A stretch of DNA of 64,000 nucleotides from an uncultured bacterium (GTDB lineage: Bacteria > Actinomycetota > Coriobacteriia > Coriobacteriales > Coriobacteriaceae): the NCBI GenBank assembly GCA_905214425.1, contig CAJMLY010000005.1:1-64000 (forward strand). The letters are read 5' to 3'. This document shows, piece by piece, positions 8,544 to 17,003 of this stretch. Within the stretch, counting starts at the first letter, position 1. Each line of letters opens with the position of its first letter. Under the pieces are notes generated by a model. It did no database searches, had not been told where the DNA came from, and was given only the letters and a program-made list of their open reading frames with translations. A program made the position numbers and the translations under genes.

Positions 8544-8739
8544 CATCAGACCTTTTGAATTCGGCTTAGACTATAGCGTGTTTTCAATAGGTCTGATGTT
8601 TAAAAGGGAAACTTTTTCGAAATACATCTGATGTATTTGCTGAACGATCTGTTTTTTACGGTAAACGGCCACTTACAGTTCTCCATTGTCGGAGCGAACC
8701 ACCGCGGCTTCTGTTAAATGAGCTAGAATAGCTCTGATG
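8544..8739. promoter_or_regulatory. Repeated TCTGATG sites: likely operators of the divergent GntR regulator
   Basis: TCTGATG occurs at 8592-8598, 8627-8633 and 8733-8739, and inverted at 8544-8550. The 8622-8636 copy forms the palindrome ATACATCTGATGTAT. They cover the gap between the permease gene and the FadR-type regulator gene, including a TATAGT -10-like box for the permease. FadR-subfamily regulators bind short palindromes, so autoregulation plus control of the permease is the natural reading. Confidence 0.55.
8641..8668 (-). promoter_or_regulatory. 28-bp conserved upstream motif, copy C
   Basis: Begins TGAACG, has a central T-tract (TTTTTT) and ends AAACGG, aligning without gaps with copies at 16976, 23444 and 28390. 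It lies 111 bp ahead of the permease start codon and 4 bp beyond the GntR-type palindrome, on the upstream side. Confidence 0.5.
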
Positions 8740-8763
8740 AATTCTTTTGATATGAGGTGAAGC

Positions 8764-9456
8764 GTGGCACGAGCCGATTCGGGACTCCCCGAGCAGATTT
8801 CGGAGAAAATTATTCAACTGATCCTGGATGAGCATCTTGAGCAAGGCGACCGCCTGCCCAAGGAGGCTGTGCTCGTCGAGCGCCTGGGTGCTGGCAGGAG
8901 CACCGTACGCGAGGCTATGAAGCTGCTGCAGTCGCGCAACATCGTGCGCATTAAGCAGGGCTCGGGCACCTATGTGGCATCAAACCCCGGCGTTGCCGAC
9001 GATCCGCTGGGCTTTACCTTTATCGATGACAAGAGGCGCCTGGCACGCGACCTGCTCGAAGTGCGCTTTATGATCGAGCCGCAGATGGCCAGCATGGCCG
9101 CAGAGCACGCGACCGACGATCAAATCATCTGCATTAAAGAGCTTTGCGATGAGTCCGAGCACTTGGCCGCGCGGGACGAAGACTATTCTGCCGCCGACAC
9201 CGCGTTTCACATCGCAATTGCCGAAAGCTGCGGCAACCTCGTCGTTCCCCGCCTAATGGGCGTGCTCAAGGCGTCTGTCCCCCTGTTTATTGACGTGACC
9301 GGCAAAAAGCTGGTTGAGGAAACCATCCGCACCCACCGTGGCGTGGCCGACGCCATCGCCGCGCGCAATCCCACCGCAGCGCACGACGCGATGTACCTGC
9401 ATCTGGTGTACAACCGCAACATGATCGCAGAGGGAGCGCAGGAACAGAGCAAATAG
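8764..9456 (+). CDS. FadR-subfamily GntR transcriptional regulator
   Basis: 230 residues. N-terminal winged helix about 8-75 with the recognition helix region GAGRSTVREAMKLLQ and the wing KQGSGTYV; C-terminal all-helical FCD ligand domain about 90-220 with metal-binding-type residues (FHIAIAES, THRGVADAI). Such regulators typically sense sugar acids. The start is GTG with GAGGTGAAGC in front. It is divergent from the GntP permease and probably represses that unit. Confidence 0.88.
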   Translation: MARADSGLPEQISEKIIQLILDEHLEQGDRLPKEAVLVERLGAGRSTVREAMKLLQSRNIVRIKQGSGTYVASNPGVADDPLGFTFIDDKRRLARDLLEVRFMIEPQMASMAAEHATDDQIICIKELCDESEHLAARDEDYSAADTAFHIAIAESCGNLVVPRLMGVLKASVPLFIDVTGKKLVEETIRTHRGVADAIAARNPTAAHDAMYLHLVYNRNMIAEGAQEQSK

Positions 9457-9499
9457 ACGTCCGCACGGCAAGGGCGAGACTACCGTTCGCCTTTTAAAA

Positions 9500-9511
9500 G
9501 TGAACGTTCAC
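9500..9511 (+). promoter_or_regulatory. LacI-type operator upstream of the dehydrogenase gene
   Basis: Perfect palindrome GTGAACGTTCAC, flanked AA and CT, 106 bp before the start codon. Identical to the operators at 23418, 28325 and 28363. Only one copy is seen here. Confidence 0.7.
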
Positions 9512-9616
9512 CTGATTTTAGGGAATAAGGGGTGGCTATTACGCCGCTTCACCTATACTGACCTTGTATGAAAAGCAAGACTTATATAGATGAACGTTTT
9601 TTTTGAAAGGATCGCT

Positions 9617-10426
9617 ATGTCTGATCTTATGGACAGCTTCCGTCTGGACGGCAAGGTCGCACTGGTGACCGGCGCCACCTACGGCATTGGCATGGCCATT
9701 GCCGAGGCGCTCGGAGAGGCCGGCGCCAAGATCGCCTTTAACGCACGTCACGCCGACAAGGTAGCCGAGGCCGAGAAGCACTACCGCGAGCTGGGCTTTG
9801 AGGCTCATGGTTACGTGGCAGACGTCACCGACGAGGCCGTCGTCGCCGAGCTCATCGCCAAGATCGAGACCGACTTTGGCACCACGCCCGACATCCTGGT
9901 CAACAACGCTGGCGTCATCCAGCGCACCCCGATGCTCGACATGAGCGCCGAGGACTTCCGCCGCGTCGTCGATATTGACCTCAACGCACCGTTTATCGTG
10001 TCCAAGGCCTGCCTGCCCGGCATGATCGCCAAGGGCCACGGCAAGATCATCAACATCTGCTCGATGATGAGCGAGCTGGGCCGCGAGACCATCGCCGGCT
10101 ATGCCGCGGCCAAGGGCGGCCTCAAGATGCTCACCAAGAACATCTGCTCGGAGTTTGGCGAGGCCAATATCCAGTGCAACGGCATTGGACCCGGCTACAT
10201 CGCCACGCCGCAGACCGCACCGCTGCGCGAGACGCAGCCCGACGGCAGCCGCCACCCGTTTGACCAGTTCATCATTGCCAAGACGCCGGCCGCCCGTTGG
10301 GGCACGCCCGAGGATCTGAAGGGCCCCGCCGTGTTCTTGGCTTCCGACGCGTCGAACTTCGTCAACGGCCACATCCTCTATGTCGACGGTGGAATCCTCG
10401 CATACATTGGAAAGCAGCCTCAATAA
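9617..10426 (+). CDS. SDR dehydrogenase, KduD/DhuD or gluconate 5-dehydrogenase type
   Basis: 269 residues, classical short-chain dehydrogenase: TGATYGIGMAIA (nucleotide binding), NNAG, the catalytic Ser (ICSMMSE), and YAAAK with the active Tyr and Lys. GPGYIATP follows. KduD, DhuD and gluconate 5-dehydrogenase are closely related. The next gene encodes an RpiB-family isomerase, which matches the DhuI-DhuD arrangement that converts 5-keto-4-deoxyuronate into 2-keto-3-deoxygluconate. The MSDLMD start has GAAAGG upstream. The LacI-type operator places it in the pectin regulon. Confidence 0.8.
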   Translation: MSDLMDSFRLDGKVALVTGATYGIGMAIAEALGEAGAKIAFNARHADKVAEAEKHYRELGFEAHGYVADVTDEAVVAELIAKIETDFGTTPDILVNNAGVIQRTPMLDMSAEDFRRVVDIDLNAPFIVSKACLPGMIAKGHGKIINICSMMSELGRETIAGYAAAKGGLKMLTKNICSEFGEANIQCNGIGPGYIATPQTAPLRETQPDGSRHPFDQFIIAKTPAARWGTPEDLKGPAVFLASDASNFVNGHILYVDGGILAYIGKQPQ

Positions 10427-10475
10427 GCGTCGCCGCAACTGCCCATATCAGGTTTCATCCACTCGTTTTTCATTT

Positions 10476-10544
10476 GAGTTGCGGTGAGATAAGGATTGGT
10501 TTTGGCTTCTATCAGGCAAAACAGTCCGTATTTCACCGCAAGTT
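10476..10544. repeat. Inverted repeat element, copy 1
   Basis: The left arm starting GAGTTGCGGTGAGATAAGG matches, in reverse, the right arm ACAGTCCGTATTTCACCGCA, around a short spacer. It is a degenerate copy of the element at 13376-13442. It lies between the dehydrogenase and isomerase genes. Confidence 0.7.
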
Positions 10545-10566
10545 AGAAATAGAAAGGTAATTCGCA

Positions 10567-11208
10567 ATGAAGATCGCTCTGATCAATGAGAACTCTCAGA
10601 ACTCCAAGAACCCCATGATCGAGGCTGCCCTTAAGAAGGTTGTCGAGCCCATGGGGCACACCGTCTTTAACTATGGTATGTATGCCGACGCCGACTCCAA
10701 GCCCCTCACCTACGTGCAGAACGGCATCCTTGCCGCCGTGCTGCTGAACTCCGGTGCTGCCGACTACGTCGTGACCGGCTGCGGCACCGGCGAGGGCGCC
10801 ATGCTCGCCTGTAACTCCTTCCCCGGCGTGCTGTGCGGCCACGTTGCCGACCCGCTCGACGCCTACACCTTTGCCCAGGTCAACGATGGCAACGCCGTCG
10901 CCATGCCCTTCGCCCTCAAGAACGGCTGGGGCCAGGAGCTCAACCTTGAGTACACCTTCGAGAAGCTCTTTGGCTTTGGTTCGGGCAACGGCTACCCCGC
11001 CGAGCGTGTTGAGCCCGAGCAGCGTAACAAGAAGATCCTCGACGGCGTGCGCGCTGTGACCATGCGTCCGCTCGTCGACGTCCTGGGCGAGATCGATCAG
11101 GACCTGGTGAAGGGCGCACTTGCCGGCGAGCACTTCCAGGAGTACTTCTTTGCCAACGCCACCGACGAGGCCATCATCGCCAAGGTCAAGGAGATCTTGG
11201 GCCTCTAA
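10567..11208 (+). CDS. RpiB/LacA/LacB-family sugar isomerase, DhuI-like
   Basis: 213 residues. The RpiB-type core is visible: the early Asn/Glu loop, GCGTGEGAMLACN (the anion-hole loop with Cys), and C-terminal helices. It is longer than ribose-5-phosphate isomerase B (about 150), with an added C-terminal part as in the KduI-replacing isomerases of this family. Next to a KduD/DhuD-type dehydrogenase it most likely isomerises 4-deoxy-L-threo-5-hexosulose uronate. A pentose or galactose phosphate isomerase role is the alternative. An AGAAAGG precedes the ATG; the gap from the dehydrogenase is 140 bp, filled by the inverted repeat. Confidence 0.75.
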   Translation: MKIALINENSQNSKNPMIEAALKKVVEPMGHTVFNYGMYADADSKPLTYVQNGILAAVLLNSGAADYVVTGCGTGEGAMLACNSFPGVLCGHVADPLDAYTFAQVNDGNAVAMPFALKNGWGQELNLEYTFEKLFGFGSGNGYPAERVEPEQRNKKILDGVRAVTMRPLVDVLGEIDQDLVKGALAGEHFQEYFFANATDEAIIAKVKEILGL

Positions 11209-11240
11209 TCAGGCATTCTGCACCTTTCCGTTGAACGCAA

Positions 11241-11280
11241 GCGGCGGCTGCCCAACACGTAGGGCAGCCGCCGCTTTTTT
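11241..11280. terminator. Strong terminator after the isomerase gene
   Basis: GCGGCGGCTGCCC pairs with GGGCAGCCGCCGC around an AACACGTA loop, followed by TTTTTT on the plus strand. It separates the convergent isomerase and flavoenzyme genes. Confidence 0.9.
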
Positions 11281-11310
11281 CTATCTATCGAATAGCGCAA
11301 GGGGGGTTAA

Positions 11311-13260
11311 CTAGAGCTCGCAGGCAACCTTGTAGCCGTCGCCGATGGCATCGCGGATGTTGCCGCACTTGTTGGCATCGCCCAGCACGTGGGTGGCAAC
11401 GCCGGCAGCGGCAAGGTCGTCGGCCAGCTTGGTATTGGGACGATAGCCCATGGCAAGCACCAGCGTATCGGCATCGGCGATGGTGTGGACCTCGCCGTCC
11501 TTCTCATAGCTGATAGCATCCTCGGTAATCTCGGTCACCTTGGCCTCGGTCAGCACGTGAACGCCCTTGGAGAGCATGCGCGTGATGAGCACCGCGCGAC
11601 CGGCACCGCCCTCGTTGGCGGCGAGCGTCTTGGTCATCTCGATGACGGTGACATCGCGGTTGGCCGGCGACAGGTCGTTGACCAGCGGGGCCAGGTAGTC
11701 GGCCGTCTCGCAACCGACGGTGCCGCCGCCGACGATGACAATCTTCTTGCCCGGGAAAGCCTTGCCACCCAGCAGGTCGTCAGCTGTCATAACCTGCTTA
11801 AAGCCCTGCATAAAGGCCGGAGCGATGGGCTCGGCGCCATAAGCCAGGACAACTTCGTAACCCGCGTAGTCACGCTGAATGTCCTCGGCAGTAAGCTCGG
11901 TGCCAAATACGCACTTCACGCCGGCCTCGGCCAGGCGACGGTACTGATACTTGATCACGCGGGTGAGCTCCTGCTTTGCCGGCGGAACGGCCGCGATGCG
12001 CATCTCGCCGCCCGGTTCGTCCTGCTTGTCCACGAGCACCACGTTGTGGCCGCGCTTGGCGGCAATGTAGGCCGCCTCCATACCCGCAGGACCGGCACCC
12101 ACAACCAGCACGTTCTTGACCTCGGCGGCAGGCTCGTAGCCAGCCTCGTCGCGCTCCACGTCCGGGTTGACAGTGCAGGAGATGCGCTTGCCAAACATAA
12201 TGCCGTTCAGGCAGCGCAGGCAGCCGATGCAGGGGCGGATGTCGTCGGCGTTGCCGGCAGCGGCCTTATTGCAGAACTCGGCATCGCACAGATTGGCGCG
12301 GCCCATCATGCAGATGTCGGCAGCGCCGTCCTCGATCAGCTCCTCGGCGATCCAGGCCTCGTTAATGCGTCCGACGGTGGCGACGGGAATGTTGACGTGC
12401 TTCTTGATCTCGCGCGAGCAGGCGGCATGCGAGGCCTGCTGCGTACCGGCGGCGGGAATCGCGGAGCCGCGCTTGATGGTGGTGCCGCCCGACACATGAA
12501 TCATGTCGACGCCGGCCTTCTCCAGGCGACGCGAGACGTAGATCATGTCGTTGAGGGTCAGGCCGCCATCGGTGTACTCGTCGCCCGAGATACGGACGTC
12601 GATGATAAAGTCCTTGCCGCAGCGCTCGCGAATCTCAGCGATGACCTCGAGTAAGAAGCGCATGCGGGCGTCGAGCGAGCCGCCGTACTCATCGGTACGC
12701 TTGTTATAGAGCGGGGTCAAGAAACCGCCGAGCATGCCGTGGGCGTGCGCCGCATGGACCTCGACGCCATCGACACCGGCCTTCTGCATACGCACGGCAG
12801 CGTCGCCAAACTGATGCGTGAGCTCGTGAATCTCATCGACCGTAATGGGGCGCGGCGCCTCGCGGGCATAGGACGGGCCCACAAAGGACGGAGCGATCAG
12901 GCGCGGCGTACCCGGAATGTTAAAGGCCATGTAGGCGGGGTGGAAGAGCTGCGGCATGATCTTGCAGCCATACTCGTGGACGGCCGCGGCGAGCTTTTCC
13001 CAGCCAGGGATAAACGTGTCGTCGTAGCAGCACATGTCACCCGGCAGATAGGTATAGGTAGGCTCGACCGTCACGACCTCGGTGATGATGAGGCCCACGC
13101 CGCCCTTGGCGCGGGCACGGTAATGATCGACCAAGTCGTCGGTCACATAGCCATGATTGGCCAGGTTGGTGGACACCGGCGGCATAAAGACGCGGTTCTT
13201 GACCTCGGTCGTACCGACCTTGATCGGGCTAAAGAGCATTGGATAGGCAGAGGACTCCAT
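11311..13260 (-). CDS. Old-yellow-enzyme/2,4-dienoyl-CoA-reductase-like flavoenzyme
   Basis: 649 residues in three parts: an FMN-binding TIM barrel (about 1-335; GVDGVEVHAAHAHG), a 4Fe-4S site (CIGCLRCLNG, with a further Cys in ISCTVNP), then FAD and NAD(P) domains (VVGAGPAGMEAAY, VIVGGGTVGCETAD). This is the architecture of FadH, trimethylamine dehydrogenase and anaerobic enoate or bile-acid/flavonoid reductases. The substrate is unknown. The gene is convergent with the isomerase gene and its end meets the shared terminator. Inverted repeats lie on both sides of the block 10567-13260. Confidence 0.85.
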   Translation of the reverse strand: MESSAYPMLFSPIKVGTTEVKNRVFMPPVSTNLANHGYVTDDLVDHYRARAKGGVGLIITEVVTVEPTYTYLPGDMCCYDDTFIPGWEKLAAAVHEYGCKIMPQLFHPAYMAFNIPGTPRLIAPSFVGPSYAREAPRPITVDEIHELTHQFGDAAVRMQKAGVDGVEVHAAHAHGMLGGFLTPLYNKRTDEYGGSLDARMRFLLEVIAEIRERCGKDFIIDVRISGDEYTDGGLTLNDMIYVSRRLEKAGVDMIHVSGGTTIKRGSAIPAAGTQQASHAACSREIKKHVNIPVATVGRINEAWIAEELIEDGAADICMMGRANLCDAEFCNKAAAGNADDIRPCIGCLRCLNGIMFGKRISCTVNPDVERDEAGYEPAAEVKNVLVVGAGPAGMEAAYIAAKRGHNVVLVDKQDEPGGEMRIAAVPPAKQELTRVIKYQYRRLAEAGVKCVFGTELTAEDIQRDYAGYEVVLAYGAEPIAPAFMQGFKQVMTADDLLGGKAFPGKKIVIVGGGTVGCETADYLAPLVNDLSPANRDVTVIEMTKTLAANEGGAGRAVLITRMLSKGVHVLTEAKVTEITEDAISYEKDGEVHTIADADTLVLAMGYRPNTKLADDLAAAGVATHVLGDANKCGNIRDAIGDGYKVACEL

Positions 13261-13375
13261 ACAGGGTTCCTTTCATTTGAGCCGCTCGGCGGCAGTTGCT
13301 GACGTACCTATCGTACCAGCAACCGTGCAGCACCCGACCGCACGCGCTCCCCCAGTCTCTGCTCAACCCCCAAAA

Positions 13376-13442
13376 AGTTGCGGTGAAATACGGGGCAGCC
13401 GAGGCTTTTCACAGCCAAAACAGTCCGTATTTCACCGCAACT
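13376..13442. repeat. Inverted repeat element, copy 2
   Basis: AGTTGCGGTGAAATACGG (13376-13393) and its exact reverse complement CCGTATTTCACCGCAACT (13425-13442) enclose 31 bases. The right part, including AAAACAGTCCGTATTTCACCG, is shared with the copy at 10476-10544. It sits between two minus-strand genes and may form a transcript hairpin. Confidence 0.8.
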
Positions 13443-13458
13443 GATGGGTGGGATGGAG

Positions 13459-14676
13459 TTAGAGGCCCAGATAGGTAGTCATGCCTTCGACGGCGAGTTT
13501 GGCGCCGGCTACAGCATGGACCACGGTGAGCGGGCCGTTAACCACGTCGCCGGCGGCAAAGACGCCCGGCACGGTGGTCATACCGCATTCATCGACCGAA
13601 AGAAGGCCGCGATGGTCGGTCTCCAGACCGCCCGTCGTAAGCACAAGCTTGTCCTTGGGCACCTGCGAAGCCGCAATCACAACTGTGTCGGCAGACGCAT
13701 GGTCGAGCTCTTCCTCGTAGCCCACCACATTGTTGTCCTCGTCAAAGATAGCCGTCTCGAACACCGGACCGCTATCGTCGATGGCACAGATCGCCTTGCC
13801 GCACACAATCTCGGCACCATCGAGCTCGGTCAGCTCTACCTCGTCATCGATGGCCGAGATATGGCGCGATCGAGCATACACGGTGACCTTACGAGCACCC
13901 GAGCGCAGCGCTGTGCGGGCCACATCCATGGCCACGTTACCGGCACCGATGACCGCCACATTCTGTCCGATCGCCACACTCGAAGGATCAACCAGGTAAT
14001 CGATACCAAACAGCACGTTGCCGCGCGACTCGCCGGGAATACCCAGTTTGCGAGCTCGCCAGGTACCGGTACCGACAAAGACCGCGTCGTAGCCGTCACG
14101 TAGCAGGTCGTCGATATGCAGCGCGCCGCCGATGGTGGTCGAGGGGCGCACGCGCACGCCAAGCGAGCACATCACGTGGCGATACTTTTGCACGAGCGCA
14201 CGGGGCAGGCGGAACTCGGGGATACCGTACTCCAGCACACCGCCGATCTCGGGGCGCTGCTCAAACACCGTGACAGCACAGCCCAGCTGAGCCATCTTAA
14301 TGGCAACGGTAATGCCAGCAGGACCGGAACCGACCACGGCAACCTGTCTGCCGCACGACGGCGCGGGCTTCCACTCCTTACGGTCCAAATATGCTGTCGA
14401 GATGTAGTGCTCGATGCTCGAGAAATGCACGGGCGCGCCCTTGCGGCCCTGAATGCACGCGCCCTCGCACTGGCCCGAATGGTTACAGATCATGGAACAG
14501 ACCGCGCTCATGGGATTGTTCTGGAACAGCAGCTCACCCGCCTCTTCCAGACGGCGTTGTTTGAACAGATCGATAACCTGCGGGATAGGCGTCTGAACCG
14601 GGCAGCCTTTAAGCTGACAGAACGCCCTTTTGCAACCTAGGCAACGATTCGCCTCTTCGACAATGTGGATAGCCAT
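13459..14676 (-). CDS. GltD-like NAD(P)H Fe-S flavoprotein oxidoreductase
   Basis: 405 residues. N-terminal double 4Fe-4S region (CLGCKRAFCQLKGCP and CSMICNHSGQCEGAC), FAD motif VVGSGPAGITVA near 112, second nucleotide site VIGAGNVAMDVART near 245, and a C-terminal AAGDV motif. This is the small-subunit fold of glutamate synthase, also used as an electron-transfer partner by dihydropyrimidine dehydrogenase and other reductases. No large GltB subunit is nearby, so electron supply to the adjacent old-yellow-type enzyme is plausible. The start MAIHIVEE has AGAGGGG upstream; an earlier ATG at 14718 lacks a good ribosome site. Confidence 0.82.
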   Translation of the reverse strand: MAIHIVEEANRCLGCKRAFCQLKGCPVQTPIPQVIDLFKQRRLEEAGELLFQNNPMSAVCSMICNHSGQCEGACIQGRKGAPVHFSSIEHYISTAYLDRKEWKPAPSCGRQVAVVGSGPAGITVAIKMAQLGCAVTVFEQRPEIGGVLEYGIPEFRLPRALVQKYRHVMCSLGVRVRPSTTIGGALHIDDLLRDGYDAVFVGTGTWRARKLGIPGESRGNVLFGIDYLVDPSSVAIGQNVAVIGAGNVAMDVARTALRSGARKVTVYARSRHISAIDDEVELTELDGAEIVCGKAICAIDDSGPVFETAIFDEDNNVVGYEEELDHASADTVVIAASQVPKDKLVLTTGGLETDHRGLLSVDECGMTTVPGVFAAGDVVNGPLTVVHAVAGAKLAVEGMTTYLGL

Positions 14677-14727
14677 CGGTACCCCTCTTGAACCTCTACG
14701 ATAATCTCTTTCGCCCAACCTGTTTCG

Positions 14728-15645
14728 TTACAGAATCACGTGCTCGCACATCACGCTGTGCCCCATGCGCAGCAGCTCGTCGCGCGAACGCTCGACCGTG
14801 GACGGTGTGCTGTTCTCGATAACGGTCATAATGCCCGGTCGCGCGGCCGCGGCCCAAGCGGCAATAGCCTCAAAATCAAAGTTTCCGCACGTACAGGCGC
14901 CGTGGCATACCAAACGAGAGCCCGAGCCATCACACCAGCCATCCCGGTCCTCGTTGTCTACGATCTCGTAGTCCTTTGCATGCAGCACGCGAATCTTGCT
15001 GCCGCACAGGTGCAACATACGCGACACCTGCTCGGAAGCCTCACCGACGATCGTGGGATGCAGCAGCGACACCGGATCGTAGATCACGCCGAGTGCGGTG
15101 CTCGAAACGCGCTCCAGAACCTCGCGGCAGCGCTCGGGCGTATTGACGATCTCGTTCCAGCCGGGCTCGATCAGAAGCTCGCCGCCCTCCTTTTCGGCCA
15201 TCGAGCACACGTGTGCGAGTCCTTTGCAAAACATATCGAGCGCAGCGGCCGAAAAACGGTCATCGGCCATCTTGTTCTGCGCGTTAGGGCGCCCCGTCTC
15301 GGTCCCCACCGGACAGCCCCCAAGCCAGCGCGCGAACCTCAGGCACGCCTCGTACTCGGCATAGGTATCCACCAGCTGATTCTGATCGGGCGTTGCCAAG
15401 TTTTTATAGCAGCCGAGCACCGCCACCTGCAAGCCGTTGGTGTCGAGCACCTCGCGCAGATGGTCGGCAAGTTCGTGCGTAAGGCCGGAACGGTTAATGC
15501 CAAAGGACTTGTAGAGCACTTTGCTCGGCAGCTGAATGCACGAGAAACCCAGTTTGCCCGCCATGCGAATGCGCTCCTCGACCGTGCCCTCGGGCAGGTC
15601 GTGCAGGCGCACACCGACGCTCAGTGCGCCTTCCGACTGCGCCAT
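14728..15645 (-). CDS. Xylose-isomerase-like TIM-barrel sugar isomerase/epimerase
   Basis: 305 residues of the AP_endonuc_2 superfamily. Visible are GELLIEPGWNEIVNT (metal-ligand Glu), IYDPVSLLHP, VLHAKDYE and a final VIENSTPS Glu. Members isomerise or epimerise free sugars or sugar acids using a divalent metal. ATG follows AAGGAGG with good spacing, and the upstream GH105 stop lies only 2 bp before it, so the two are translationally coupled. In this setting the substrate may be a pectin-derived sugar or a product of GH105, but nothing in the sequence decides this. Confidence 0.78.
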   Translation of the reverse strand: MAQSEGALSVGVRLHDLPEGTVEERIRMAGKLGFSCIQLPSKVLYKSFGINRSGLTHELADHLREVLDTNGLQVAVLGCYKNLATPDQNQLVDTYAEYEACLRFARWLGGCPVGTETGRPNAQNKMADDRFSAAALDMFCKGLAHVCSMAEKEGGELLIEPGWNEIVNTPERCREVLERVSSTALGVIYDPVSLLHPTIVGEASEQVSRMLHLCGSKIRVLHAKDYEIVDNEDRDGWCDGSGSRLVCHGACTCGNFDFEAIAAWAAAARPGIMTVIENSTPSTVERSRDELLRMGHSVMCEHVIL

Positions 15646-15647
15646 GC

Positions 15648-16883
15648 CTAGGCCTCCTTGCACGCATTGATGCCCGGCGTGTAGCCGCCAAACGGGTCAT
15701 CGATGGAGCACACGCCCGAAGGGGCGAGCGGATCGCGCTTACCGGCCAGCTTGTCATGATGCATGGTCTCGATATAGGCAAGCACCAGCGGCGCCACGCC
15801 CTTCGCATCGTTTTTGACGATAGGCTCGCTCATGTAGTAACCAAACGTGCCCTCGCGGTGCGCGGTGTTTCCCAAGCCCGCGACCAGGCAGATGTTGTCG
15901 AGCGCCAGCTGGCCATCGTGCTCGGAAAGGCAGGTCTCGCAGATGCCGTCGAAGGCGCGACGGCCGTACTGGTAATAGCGCTCGCCCAGCACGCCCAGGC
16001 GCACGCCCTTCATGATGGCATTGGCGAAGATCGCGCTGCCCGACTCCTCCAGGTAGTTGGGGGCGATATTGGGCAGGTTGATGACCTGATGCCACATGCC
16101 GGTCTTCTCGTCCTGATACGGCAGCATGGCGTCGATCAGGTCGTGGAACATCTTGCGAATCTCGTCCTTCTCGGCCGACATCGAGGGCGGCATGAGCTCC
16201 CAGGTATCGATGAGCGCCATGGCAAACCAGCCCTCGGCGCGCAGCCAGAAGTTGGCCGAAAGACCGGTGACCGGGTCGCACCAGAACTGCTTGCGACTCG
16301 CGTCGTAGGCGTGATAGTACAGGCCGTTGAGGGGGTTGCGCATCAGGTCATGCACGACCTGGAACATATGGAAGCTGTCCGAACAGGCGCGGCGGTTGTG
16401 GAAGCTCAGCTCGTATTGCATGTAGAACGGCTGAGCCATGTACATGCCGTCGAGCCAGACCTGGTTGGGATAGACGGCCTTGTGCCAAAACACGCCCTCT
16501 TTGGTACGCGGCTGGGTCTCGAGCTGGCGATAAATCGTGTCCATGGCCGCGCGATACTTGGGCTTGCCCACCAGGTCATAGAGCTTGTAGAGGGTCTTGC
16601 CCGCATTGAGGTTATCGAGGTTGTACTCCTGGGGATCGTAATGCTTGATGGTGCCATCATCCTGGACAAAGAAATCGATGTAGTCATCGGCGAAGGTCAG
16701 GTAGCGCTGCTCACCTGTAATCTCGTACAGCTCGATGAGCGCCTTGATCATGCAGCCGTCGATATAGTTCCAGGTATTCTCCTTGCCGGCGCGAAGCTTT
16801 TCGATGTTCCAGGACGGCGCCTGAGGCGTAGAGGTCTCGATCAACTGCTCGATATAACGGTCCAGGATTTGATTGCAGCCCAT
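15648..16883 (-). CDS. GH105 unsaturated rhamnogalacturonyl/galacturonyl hydrolase
   Basis: 411 residues, the six-hairpin fold of YteR/YesR. The catalytic Asp is in QVWLDGMYMAQPFY (about residue 145), followed by a substrate-binding RAEGW stretch and an ESGSAIFA motif. The enzyme removes the terminal unsaturated uronate from lyase-cut pectin fragments, releasing the substrate for a DhuI/DhuD or KduI/KduD route. No signal peptide, so it works in the cytoplasm. The chosen ATG has AGAGGGGG; an upstream frame extension to 16937 would run over the operators. Two LacI-type operators and the 28-bp motif precede it. Confidence 0.88.
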   Translation of the reverse strand: MGCNQILDRYIEQLIETSTPQAPSWNIEKLRAGKENTWNYIDGCMIKALIELYEITGEQRYLTFADDYIDFFVQDDGTIKHYDPQEYNLDNLNAGKTLYKLYDLVGKPKYRAAMDTIYRQLETQPRTKEGVFWHKAVYPNQVWLDGMYMAQPFYMQYELSFHNRRACSDSFHMFQVVHDLMRNPLNGLYYHAYDASRKQFWCDPVTGLSANFWLRAEGWFAMALIDTWELMPPSMSAEKDEIRKMFHDLIDAMLPYQDEKTGMWHQVINLPNIAPNYLEESGSAIFANAIMKGVRLGVLGERYYQYGRRAFDGICETCLSEHDGQLALDNICLVAGLGNTAHREGTFGYYMSEPIVKNDAKGVAPLVLAYIETMHHDKLAGKRDPLAPSGVCSIDDPFGGYTPGINACKEA

Positions 16884-16910
16884 TGCTGCCCCCTCTGATA
16901 TAAACGATAA

Positions 16911-16962
16911 GTGAACGTTAACCCTAGTGTAACGCAAAGGGGATTATAGGGTGAACGTTAAC
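16911..16962 (-). promoter_or_regulatory. Pair of LacI-type operators ahead of GH105 gene
   Basis: Cores GTGAACGTTAAC at 16911-16922 and 16951-16962, exactly 40 bp apart, each followed by CCTA. One half-site differs from the perfect palindrome (TTAAC for TTCAC). On the minus strand TTCACC of the upstream copy lies 18 bp from TACACT, so the operators cover a probable -35 and the transcription start. Confidence 0.7.
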
Positions 16963-16975
16963 CCTATAATCCCCG

Positions 16976-17003
16976 TGAACGGCAGACTTTTAACGGCAAA
17001 CGG
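16976..17003 (-). promoter_or_regulatory. 28-bp conserved upstream motif, copy D
   Basis: Begins TGAACGG, contains CTTTTAACGG and ends AAACGG; aligns without gaps to the copies at 8641, 23444 and 28390. It starts 14 bp beyond the upstream operator and overlaps the last codons of the SGNH hydrolase gene. Confidence 0.5.

Noticed and set aside
9466..9489. A fifth copy of the 28-bp motif upstream of the dehydrogenase operator.
   Set aside because: ACGGCAAG and ACCGTTCG pieces are present, but the spacing between them is about 5 bp longer than in the other four copies.
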